From Larus michahellis (taxonomy: Eukaryota; Chordata; Aves; Charadriiformes; Laridae), in the NCBI RefSeq assembly GCF_964199755.1, contig NC_133896.1, positions 65,389,142 through 65,453,141 of the forward strand: a stretch of DNA of 64,000 bases. The letters run 5' to 3'. Below, in pieces: positions 52,344 to 61,421 of the stretch; within the stretch, counting starts at the first letter, position 1; the number at the start of each line of letters is the position of its first letter. The position numbers and the translations under genes are program-made. The notes under the pieces were generated by a model. It was not told where the DNA came from. It saw nothing but the letters and a program-made list of their open reading frames with translations, and searched no databases.

Positions 52344-52368
52344 TGTGTGTGTGTGTGTGTCTGTGTGT
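52344..52368. repeat. (GT)n dinucleotide microsatellite
   Basis: About nine GT units, a CT interruption, then further GT units. Confidence 0.9.
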
Positions 52369-52814
52369 AGTTTCTTCCCTCAGGCAATCTGCCGCTCCCT
52401 TGAACTCTGTCTAGGTCAGGTAGAGAGTCCCAATCGTGGCTTCTACTGCTTTTATTGCCACATCCCTCTCAGGCAGAAAACCGCTATCACACTCATTTTA
52501 CCAATGCAAAAGTAGCACTTTTCCCCTAGGTGGCTCTGAAAATAATCTTTACTTAAAATTATCCTACAGAATAAAATAGATGATCTTCTGTTTCTCTGCT
52601 TCCAAAAATGATGCCGGGATGAAAGATATGGATATGTTACTGTAAAACAGTACAGGATACAAGTGCCTGGTGCAAAAGACAGATTGAACTTCAGTTCCAT
52701 GTCCTGCAACAAATAAAATTGCAGTAAAGCACCGGTCTCAGCTTTCTAAACATGGAGTTAACTCCTGCCTGAGTCGTCTCCAAGTCTGTTTTCCAAAAGT
52801 TTTACCTTTTTAGG

Positions 52815-52995
52815 AGCAGCGGCGGGGAGCGGGCTGAGTCGTGCCGTTCCAGGCAGGGAACACGCGGTGGCAGTGTGTCCCCTCGCTCCTGGCAGGGGGA
52901 GAACCGGCTCCCTTTCCCCCGGCGGGGGGACTCAAACGACACCAGAAGGAAGAGGACAGATGTACAAACAGTCCGGCTGTTCCTGACTAGCCGGC
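52815..52995. promoter_or_regulatory. Small isolated CpG-dense patch upstream of PKP2
   Basis: By hand count about 14 CpG dinucleotides occur in roughly 180 bases (AGCAGCGGCGGGGAGCGGGC; AACACGCGGTGG; CCCCCGGCGGGGGGACTC). The flanking sequence is AT-rich and CpG-poor. The patch lies 3.8 kb upstream of the PKP2 start codon. It could be a minor promoter, an enhancer, or the remnant of a GC-rich insertion; no known coding sequence was recognised. An A-rich tract follows directly at 53034-53066. Confidence 0.5.
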
Positions 52996-55786
52996 ACTTG
53001 GATATAACACCTTCAACTATGGGATCGAAAATTAAAAAAAAAAAAAAAACAAAAAAACACCAAAAACCACCACTGAACTAACGGCACTTCATTTTCCACG
53101 TGGTCCTCGAGATGCACCCAGGAATAATGTTGCATGTATTTAAGATGAAGCCCTTGTTGTCGAGTTGTTTCTCATTTAAACTGTACACCTCAATGTTCAC
53201 ACTTACACCCGTTTCCTCTAAGGCTCCTGCAGCCGAAAATAATCTGTTTCCAGGGTACAAACCCAGCTTGTTCCCTAAATCCTAACGCAGAGAGAGGGGT
53301 GGGGGGAAGGGAAAGAAGAGTGAAAGGACCAACTACCAAAACTTTAACATAAATATTATTTGTGGGGAACTTCTGATGGAGAAAGGCTGCATGGTTTAGG
53401 CCAAGCACATCTGGTCAGAATAAGAAATAAGTCTTATAAAGAAATATCTGGTTTTCTGACCTGCGTGACTCCATGAGACACCGGACAGAAAGCAAATGTT
53501 TTTGTATGTGATTCCTCATCCCTTAGTCACTATATGCGTCATCATTAAATCTCTTTTTCAAAAATCTAATGAGCAATCATCCGTCACAAGTTGCGATCCT
53601 TTCAGGGGTAATCCCAGCTACGTTGCTTTGCATCTGCAAATGGCACTGGTAAAGTCTTTCCCTCTCAAAAGACTCGGGGTTTCTTTTTGTGCAAGTCAGT
53701 TGAGAAGAGGTGTTAATCCAACATAAGTCAACTTCAAGGAATTGCTATTAACGGGGCAAACAGTTACATGATTTTTTTTTTTATTATTATTTTCTTCAGA
53801 TAAGAAAAAGCCTAAATTCATTTCTATTTCAGATCTTGGCTAAGCATTGCCTGAACTGCTGTGCAGGCAAAATTCTTTCTCTGTCCCCTCCCTTCACCCA
53901 CCCTATCCCCCAAACTTTCCAGTCAGCATTCCTAGTTACAAGGAGAGAAGTCTATCTCAGAAAGCTCATTAAAGATTTTCAAGTCCAGAACAAACTGCCA
54001 TTTCTTTAGTCACACTGATCTCACAAGCACAAATAAACGTACATACTTGCAAAATAAAGTTAATAACAATTCAATAGTTCTTTCAACAGAGGCAATGCCA
54101 ATGTGCCAAGAGCTTGTAAATCTATATGTGATGTCAGGGACATCTGAGGGCACCCTCTGTAAGAGTATTTTCTAAATCCTGAATCCATTTCAGGTGTGTT
54201 TTGTGCAGGAAACCAAATTGGTTTCAACTATAAAAACTATCCGGAATTCATGTTTGTGCTGGAATTAGGGAACAGAGAAGAGGGCAGGGAAAAGGAGGAG
54301 GGGAGGAAATGTTTCACATTTTTTAGACTATTTTCTAATCTCCTCAGTAGCCCTCACTCATATGTGCTGAGAATGTAGTATCTATTGTTCACTGAAAACG
54401 CTTTTGTGTCTGTATGTCAGCAAAAGGGTCTAACAGTTTCTAACAGAGTTTACATTCCTTACTAGTGGTGATGTGTCTCCCCCATTGTTTTTCCTGCCTT
54501 ATCCTGCCCATTCTTTTATTTTTTTTATCACTCCGCTCTTCTGTTACATTTTCCCCCTGCCCATTGTAGTTCTGCCACATACCTCCAACTTCCTTCTCTC
54601 CACAGATTCCTGCTCCTCTTTCCCAGCTGGTACCCCACAGCTTATCTCCAACCTTTCTGCTCCCGTACATAACCTTTCCTCATTTATAAGGAAGGAGTGT
54701 GGCGCTCTAGTGAAACTATTCTCATTAACGTGGCCTCTCCTGTGATATGCCACGTTAGAACAAAAGGGGGATGACATTAGCCAGACCAAGTGACAAGAAA
54801 GGCCAGAGCTCCCTCCCCCCTTAAAGAAAGAAATGGAAGAGACAAAGAGTAAAGCAGGGGCAAAAGGATTCCGGACTCCTCAGCGTGGAGCCAGTTCCCT
54901 CACCCTGAGTTTTCTGGGAATAAAGAAGGTGCCCCAGTTTCTTATGTTGCGGTATACCCTAAAACAAGAATAATGCCAGTTTCTCTCCAGCCACCCCGTA
55001 CACCCACCGCTGTCTGAAGTTCTGGTAAAAAAGAAGTTAAATTGCTCATTTTGAGTCCCAGACTGCCTCTAAAATAGCAACACATGAAGTTAAAAGCTAC
55101 ATTAATTTTCATTTGCTTCTAAAAAAACATTAGCTTTTCCATTAAAATACTTACAATTAATTTGCTGTGGATTTTTTTTTTTTTTAAATCATGGAACCCT
55201 GGAACGTCTACTTTTTCTAATGCCCGCACCTTTCTCTCCCCAAGACATTGCATGTTCCTTTTTTCCTCCTTCTTTCAACCCACCGTGAGTAGAGTGTTTA
55301 TTTAAACAATAACTCCAAGCTGTGTCCTGAGATAGCGTGAGAACTTCAGCCTTTCTCCAGCTCACATGCCCTGAGCCGTCCTTCAGTGTCTAAGAATCCA
55401 CTTATGATCACGCAGGCAGGCACAGACCTTCCTTTGCAGGGGCAGAGCCAGACGGGGATATTTTTTTTCCAGCCTTTAGTTGCGCAATTTGCTCTTCACA
55501 ACCAAAGGGAGGGAAGGCGGCTTCAATTCATCCCTCTGCAAATCCTCAGGACAGCCTGAAAAAATCCCAGAGAGCAGGAAAACCTCCCAGACCAGCAGCC
55601 CTACAGCCCCCTAACACAATCCCACCTGAAAATTTGATGTTCACAGGCGGGGAAGGCTACATTTAAAGTGGTTTCACATCTTATCTTTTTAGTTGAGACT
55701 TACTTACACATGCACAAAATGCAGCCACGTGTAAAATAACGAAGTATCTTACATCTATAACATAATGCAAAGGATCTATAAGGGAC

Positions 55787-56178
55787 AATCACAGAACGGT
55801 TACAGTTGGAAAGGACCATAAAGATCACCTAGTTCCAACCCCCCTGCCATGGGCAGGGACACCTCCCACTAGACCAGGCTGCTCACAGCCCCATCCAGCC
55901 TGGCCTTGAACACTTCCAGGGATGGGGCATCCACAACTTCTCCGGGCAACCTGTGCCAGCGTCCCACCACCCTGAGTGAAAAATCTCCCCTCTTTCAGTT
56001 TAAAACCATTACTCTTCGTCCTGTCGCTACACTCCCTGATAAAGTGTCCCTCCCCATCCTGCCTGTGGGCCCCCTTTAGGTTTTTGAAGGCTGCTGTAAG
56101 TTCTCCCTGGAGCCTTCTCTTTTCCAGGCTGAACAACCCCAACTCCCTCCGCCTGCCCCCACACCAGAGGTGCTCCGC
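55787..56178 (-). mobile_element. CR1 LINE 3'-end fragment, antisense, abutting the PKP2 CpG island
   Basis: Read on the + strand it begins with the reverse complement of the CR1 tail (AATCACAGAA), then TTGGAAAGGACC, AGATCACCTAGTTCCAACCC, CATCCAGCCTGGCCTTGAAC, CTTCTCCGGGCAACCTGTGC and further CR1 3' sequence up to about ACCAGAGGTGCTCC. The element therefore lies on the minus strand and is 5'-truncated, as is usual for CR1. About 390 bp remain, in fairly good condition, making it the best-preserved CR1 in the window. It ends within about 20-40 bases of the CpG island. An open frame running out of it into the island is not a gene. Confidence 0.93.
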
Positions 56179-56408
56179 CATGTTTCACACGCCTGTGCGT
56201 ATGTTCGTTCCCGCGGGGGGGGGGGTATGTGTGCCACAGGAACCCGCTCTCCCGCCGGCTGCGGGACAAAGCGGCACAGCTCCCCTCCGGGGGTCCCGCA
56301 CCGGCCGCCCAGCCCCTGCTGCCCCGGGAGGCCCCGGCGAGCCGCCGGGGAGGACGGGGTCGGGCGGCGGCTGCCTGAGGCGGCGGCCGCTCCCCGCTAG
56401 CGAGGGCT

Positions 56409-56523
56409 GGGCCGGGCCGGGCCGGGCTGCTGCGCCGGGCCCTTCATCCTGGCGGGAAGGGAAGGAAGAGGAGGGGACGGGAAGAGCGGGGAGGGGAGGG
56501 GTCGGCCCGGCCCGGCCCGGCCC
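56409..56523. repeat. Perfect 19-bp inverted repeat (GGGCC-type arms) enclosing a G-quadruplex motif
   Basis: The left arm at 56409-56427 (GGGCCGGGCCGGGCCGGGC) is the exact reverse complement of 56505-56523, with 77 bases between. The loop carries a + strand G-quadruplex pattern at 56473-56501: five G runs (56473-76, 56479-81, 56488-91, 56493-96, 56498-501) separated by 2, 6, 1 and 1 bases. It lies 216 bases upstream of the PKP2 start codon, so it may be in the promoter or in the 5' UTR. The arms are low-complexity GGGCC repeats, so the symmetry could arise by local expansion. Confidence 0.8.
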
Positions 56524-56542
56524 CGCCCGGCCCCGGGAGGCC

Positions 56543-56590
56543 GGGGCGGGCGGAGCGGGGCGGGGGCGCGGGCCGTGCCTGGCACCTGCG
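56543..56590 (+). promoter_or_regulatory. GC boxes (Sp1/KLF type) and CACCTG E-box in PKP2 proximal promoter
   Basis: GC-box sequences GGGGCGGG (56543-56550) and GGGGCGGGG (56557-56565) occur about 175-195 bases upstream of the start codon. The same stretch has four G runs of at least three (56543-46, 56548-50, 56557-60, 56562-66), so it is also a possible G-quadruplex. CACCTG at 56583-56588 matches the E-box bound by Snail/ZEB repressors, which are known to repress desmosomal and epithelial genes. Occupancy is inference. Confidence 0.5.
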
Positions 56591-56738
56591 CGGCGGGCGG
56601 GGCAGAGCCCCGGGCGGCGCTGGGCGCGGCCCGTCCCGGGCCGTCCCTCAGCGGCTGAGCCGCGGCGCTGGGGAGGGGGAGGCGGCGGCGGCGCAACAGG
56701 TTCCCGTGCGCGGAGCGGAGCGGCGCTCGGCTGCGCCC

Positions 56739-56952
56739 ATGGCCGGCCGCGGCCCCGCCGGCGAGCAGGGCTACATCCGCACCGTGCTGGGCCAGCAGAT
56801 CCTGGGGGAGCTGGACAGCTCCAGCCTGGCGCTGCCCTCCGAGGCCAGGCTCAAGCTCTCGGGAGACCGGGCCGGGGAGGAGAAGGCGCTGCGGATCCAT
56901 CGGCAGGTCCAGCAGACGCTGGCCAGGAAGAGCCGGGGCTCGCTGCACAACG
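56739..56952 (+). CDS. PKP2: Plakophilin-2, coding exon 1 (partial gene; 71 codons plus 1 nt)
   Basis: The exon encodes a 71-residue N-terminus containing [20 protein letters not shown], followed by [10 protein letters not shown] and [10 protein letters not shown] recognise these as the start of vertebrate plakophilin-2. PKP2 is an armadillo-repeat plaque protein of desmosomes and the cardiac intercalated disc that links desmosomal cadherins and plakoglobin to desmoplakin; this head region lies ahead of the armadillo repeats, which later exons encode. The ATG at 56739 has G at +4 and C at -3. In this frame there is an upstream stop (TGA at 56376) and no ATG in between. The exon ends at ACG|GTGAGT with the donor at 56953, leaving phase 1. 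From memory, human exon 1 codes 223 nt, also phase 1; here it is 214 nt, three codons shorter. The gap falls around the first residues and the variable GDRAGEEK segment. Later exons lie beyond the window. Confidence 0.95.
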
Positions 56953-58332
56953 GTGAGTGTCCCGGCCACGATCTCCGGCTGACGGTGGCGGTTTCGGCGG
57001 CGGCAGAAACACGGGAAGGGACTCCCGGGGCGGCGGCGGCCCCGGGGTGACACCCGGCGTGAGTCCCGAGCTGGCCCCGGGCGGCCGCAGCCGCCTTCCG
57101 CGGCTTCCCCGGCCCTGGGAGGTGCGGGGCCGCTCGGGTCACTGCCTTTTAGCGGGTTTGACGGAAAATCGTGTCTCTGTTGCCTCTTCCCGTGCTCTTT
57201 TCCCCACCCAAGTGGGTCAGAAGTTTCTCCTTCCTAAGCGCCGTAACTTGGGTGAGTGGTGGGGGCCGCTGTCCGTTCGTCTGCCCTGTTCTTTGACGTG
57301 CGTGGTACATACTGACCTCCGTCAATCCTTGCTTCTGAGACCGTACAGCCGGAAGGCTGGATCCATCAGGAAGGTCCACACAGTTGTGCCTTTTGCCCCA
57401 ACGTGGGTCCGACTGCAGCCGCAGGCACCCACAGGGTGACTTTGTGAGGTGCTGAGGGCTAAAGGCAAGCTGCTCCAGGGGTTTCGTAAATAAGTAAATT
57501 AAAAAAAAAGCAACCCTTACCATGAAAACTTCAATCCTGTTTTTAAATAGGAAGATATGACTGCCTTACAGGGTATATACCCTGTCGCTCGGCTGCCCTT
57601 AAAGAAGCTGTCACCTTTTGTTTGCAAAAAAACTGTGAGCCAAAGGTCTTCAAAGTTATAATTGTACTGCACTCGTCTATCTTGTCAGGCAGAGGAATGT
57701 TTCCTTGTATTTCATTTGGCTTCCATCTAAAAAACACCTCGTGGCAAAAATGCATACAATGCAGACACAGACATACTCTGCTCAAAAAAGTTAAGTACAC
57801 ACATCGCATAAACAGGTATACACAGCTGTGCAGCTACACATGCAAGTCCTTAGCTTGGCAGCTCTCATTTTAATAATGTTTCTAAACACTTTTCGAGCAA
57901 CTTGATTTCTTTTTCTCTCAGTAGAGAGCCTGGGAAAAGCTTTTTAAGCAGTAGTTAATAAATGAGATGGTGTCATGAACCTGAGATCTTGTCTCTTATG
58001 CCATGCATAAAACACTGTGAAGACAAAGCTCCCGTCCTTCTAACTCATCTTAGCTTCTCTGGAATGTATTAAACAGACCTGATGGATTTGGGGACAGTTG
58101 TCTTGGTTTGCTTTGTTTTTCTAAAGGTCAGGTATTTGAGCCCTTTTGATTTCCGAGACACCAAAACTTTAAAATTTCAGGGTCAGGAGTGGCAAATGTC
58201 ATGTCTGTTACATGCATTGTTCGTGCATAAAATGAACTTTTCTTCTTTCAAATGTATTTTTGTGCCTAACTCACCGTATACTTTTTAGTCCCACTACAAA
58301 ACTCAGAAAAAAATAAATGGAACTGGAATGTG

Positions 58333-58500
58333 TTCCATATATTTATACATGTGTTTATATATATGTCATATATGCATGTATAATATTTGCACATGACAGC
58401 CTATCTATCTCTCAAATATCTATAATGTGAATCAAATGCCTATCAGGTATTTAACATGTTGACTTTCAGGAAAAATATATGTATATATACGTGTGTATCC
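58333..58500. repeat. TA-rich low-complexity region in PKP2 intron 1
   Basis: Two TATA-rich clusters (about 58333-58385 and 58473-58500) of alternating TA, TG and CA steps. No gene signal is seen. Confidence 0.8.
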
Positions 58501-58759
58501 CAATGTGCTTTCGTCATAGACTGGCTCAAAATTTGACTATGCTTTGAGAAACATTTGAATTCTTCTATGTAGGGTGCTTTTTAAAAAAATTGCACTGTTT
58601 TACATGCAAAAACCTCACTTTCTCTGAATTATAACAGTTTTCTAGGTACATTCACCAAGGGTCCCATATCGTTGCTGTTGCAGGGAAGATGATACAAAGA
58701 TTTAGAAGGAGCAGGAGCACACCCCTGTGATATAATTGTCCTATCTGTAGGATTATTTC

Positions 58760-58860
58760 AGACCCTGTTCAGCAAGGTACTTAGCACATACCTAACCAGA
58801 GTATTCACATACAGGCCTAAAATTAGCCAAGCACATAACCACCGGGTATGAAAAATCAGT
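58760..58860. repeat. Old interspersed repeat, same type as at 25.1 kb
   Basis: It reads CCTGTTCAGCAAGGTACTTA, GCACATACCTAACCAGAGTA and TTCACATACAGGCC, then CCAAGCACATAACC. The motif GCAAGGTACTTA followed by ATACCTAAC parallels GCAAAGTACTTA followed by TTACCTAAC at 25.09 kb in the same orientation. It lies inside PKP2 intron 1. Confidence 0.5.
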
Positions 58861-61351
58861 GGTAGCAAAGGTCTTACCCAGTATCATCTGTGCGCGCCCG
58901 TTTTCTACTGGAACTGGAAGCTATGAAGCTGCAAGAAGTACTCTGGCAGGCAGCAAAATTTCTCCTTAAGGTTTCAAATTAAAGGTGGTTGCTTAGCCTT
59001 CCACATTACCTTTAAATGGAAAAACATATTTTTGCCTTCTACCCCCATATTGTTTGTTGGTTTATGCCCTTCCCTTCCCCTGCCCCCCTCTTTTTTGAGG
59101 GTGTATTTCTTCTTCTTTTTAACAATAGAAATTCAGGCCATCCTCAGATTTGAGGATTACAGCAGCTGCCGGATCACTGAAGTCATGTACTGCCCCAGCT
59201 CCTTTCAAGAGTTTGTCAAACATTCTTAACAGTTTTTCAAGCAGTAGTTTAACAACAGCTGCAACTTTTCCAGTTCATCCTTTGCTGAACCTTTGTAAAT
59301 TAAAGATTACGCTGCCCTGAAAAATTTTGAACAAATAAAGCAGCCATATCAGGTTTCTGAATGCTATTTAAAGGTGGAAATGAAATGGCAGGTAGTTCAC
59401 CCTTATCAAAGAAAAACGGCATTCAGAACCGTATACCTTAATGACTGGTGTTTTTCAGCGTGCATATGATGCAACAGTATTTATTATTTTATGTATACTT
59501 GAGGATTCTATTAAACTTTATTCTGTTTATGAGTCCACTTGCCTCTGATCTTGTTCCGTTTGGATTTTGATTGGCTTTTTAAATTCATTTGTGGTTTTTC
59601 TGTTTCTTTAGTATAATCCCTGGGCTAGAGTCTACTACATCCTGTACATCCTTATCAGTTCCCCTGTAAAAAAAGAGGGCAGAACTGAGTAATATATCAT
59701 ACAAAAGCGAACGGCCTGATGAACTTCTGTCTGTGTCTCTAACACAGGGTTTTATAAACACAATGTGTTTATAAAAAGCAGAATTAAAACTTATGTGATT
59801 TCCAAATCAACAGCATCAGATACAAGGCGGTTACAGTCCGAGCCTTATTTATTCTTCACATTTATTTATTTCCAAAATTCTTAGTAGTATTTTTTGTTAA
59901 ACTTGCTTTTAGGGGTTTGCGGGGGTTTTCTATCCTCCGCCTTCTATTTTGCAGAATTCTAACCATTTTAACTGCTTCGTAGTGATTTTCTGTTTATGTC
60001 ATGGTGGGAAAGGGAAGTAGAAAAAAATTCCTTGTTAGTGAGTTCCACTTTTTCTTGGTTTCATTAAATTCTTCACCTCTGCTTCCTGAGCCAGAAGAAA
60101 CTTTCTTAAATTTGAGCACTTGGGTAAATGTACTGACCAGTACAAAGTAAAAAACATTAGAAAAACTCCTTTGGGACCAGGCATGTACTGGCAGAGTGAT
60201 GAAGGCGCATGATCAAAAAGAAGGCTCTTTGATCTCTAGATGAAGTGATTCAGTGAAGGTTTTGATATGCCATTCTTAAATGTCAGCATCTCAGTCCATC
60301 GTGGACTGGTGGAGTGGTGGAGTATAAAAAAGGATTAAAAGATGACAGTCCAGGAACACTTAGGAGTCTCTGTTGTGGATATAATCACCCACCTGCCCTG
60401 AGCAAGAGTGGACAATGAATACTTAGTAGGTGGGCACTCAGGGTGCATGAAAATATCACAGTCCTTAATAGACTTCTGCGTACAGAGAACAGCTACGTTG
60501 ATGCCTGCAGTGGGGGGTTTAAACCAAAATTTGGCTTTGGTGGCAACCAAATACAAAAGCGTTGAAAAAGACACAACTGAGAGTTAACACTGTACGTGGT
60601 TTAAGGGGAATTCCATACACCTAACTCCTTAATGGAGAGTAATTGTCTTTCTCATATATCATATGTCTTAGAGATGCCTCTTGTCATTATTATTTTTGAA
60701 AGCCAAGCAAACAGGCGATTGATCTCTCTGCAGCCATGGGCAGTGATTGCTGGCCTTTGGAGATGTTGGACCTGTCACGTCCAGGGGAGCAAAGGCGGCT
60801 CAAGAGGAGCATCTATGAAGACAGATGGGATTTTTTCCCGTTATCTGTACCGTCTCCCTCCTGACAGTGTAATTATTTTGTCAGATCTCAAAATTTTGTC
60901 ATGATTGTTGCGATATGAGGTGATTTTTGTACAGCTTTTATTTTAGGCATGGAGAAGAGCGAAGGGATTTAGTTTTCCTCCTCCACTGATGGCATCCAAA
61001 GCGTTTCTGAGCTGCTTCAGTTCGTACTGACAGGGGAGAGGGGAGACTGTGATAAATGGTTCCACTCAATTGCCCACACATGGGTGTCTGCCGCTGTCTG
61101 AGATGCCTGAGTTTTCCAAAATACCCTCATGGGTTGACAGACATGATGCAGGGCCTGCAGGAAACCCATCCTTTTCTTGACCGGCTGCTGGAAATCAAGT
61201 GTGGTATCCTGTGGCTTCTCAAATAGCGTTTGTCCCCTGTGTATGAGTAACTGAATCGTGTGCATATTTTCTGGAGAGAGTGTTTTTGTGAGACGTAAAA
61301 CACCAAGTCTCACAGTTAGAAGATATTAATCCTAATGTAAATGAACCCATA

Positions 61352-61421
61352 ATATAAAATAAAATAAAATTTAAAAAATGGCTTTTCTTTCTTTCTTTCT
61401 TTTTCTTTTTTTTTTTTTTAC
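61352..61421. repeat. Low-complexity cluster: (AAAAT)n, (TTTC)n and T run
   Basis: AAAAT units (ATAAAATAAAATAAAATTT) are followed within 20 bases by TTTC units (CTTTCTTTCTTTC) and a run of T. It lies inside PKP2 intron 1. Confidence 0.9.

Larger units (their letters stand above)
49261..55786. other. Intergenic region just upstream of PKP2, no confirmed gene
   Basis: Holds the CpG patch at 52.8 kb, the GT microsatellite at 52.35 kb, an A-rich tract at 53.03-53.07 kb and T runs (53.77 kb and 14 T at 55172-55185). Overlapping frames on both strands at 51.1-51.7 kb are unexplained; I recognise no retroviral primer-binding site or coding domain there. Being within 7 kb of the PKP2 start, it is the likeliest place for upstream regulatory elements. 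Confidence 0.65.
56195..57160. promoter_or_regulatory. PKP2: CpG island containing the PKP2 promoter and first exon
   Basis: Base composition switches abruptly from AT-rich to very GC- and CpG-rich just after the CR1 fragment, and returns to ordinary composition by about 57.16 kb. The island contains the 5' UTR, exon 1 and the start of intron 1. No TATA box is evident, so a dispersed CpG-island promoter is likely; the exact transcription start cannot be read from sequence. From about 56230 to the PKP2 start codon there is no ATG on the + strand, so any transcript starting within that span would have the PKP2 ATG as its first AUG. An 11-G run lies at 56215-56225, on the upstream edge. Confidence 0.85.

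Noticed and set aside
55976-56956. 326-codon open frame on the + strand through the CpG island
   Set aside because: It starts inside an antisense CR1, runs through GC-rich promoter sequence with very biased composition (G, R, P, A), and overlaps the PKP2 exon in a different frame. Long frames without stops are expected in such GC-rich DNA.
56397-57053. 218-codon open frame on the minus strand opposite PKP2 exon 1
   Set aside because: It is the GC-rich shadow of the PKP2 exon and promoter. It is dominated by A, G, P and R, with no known domain.
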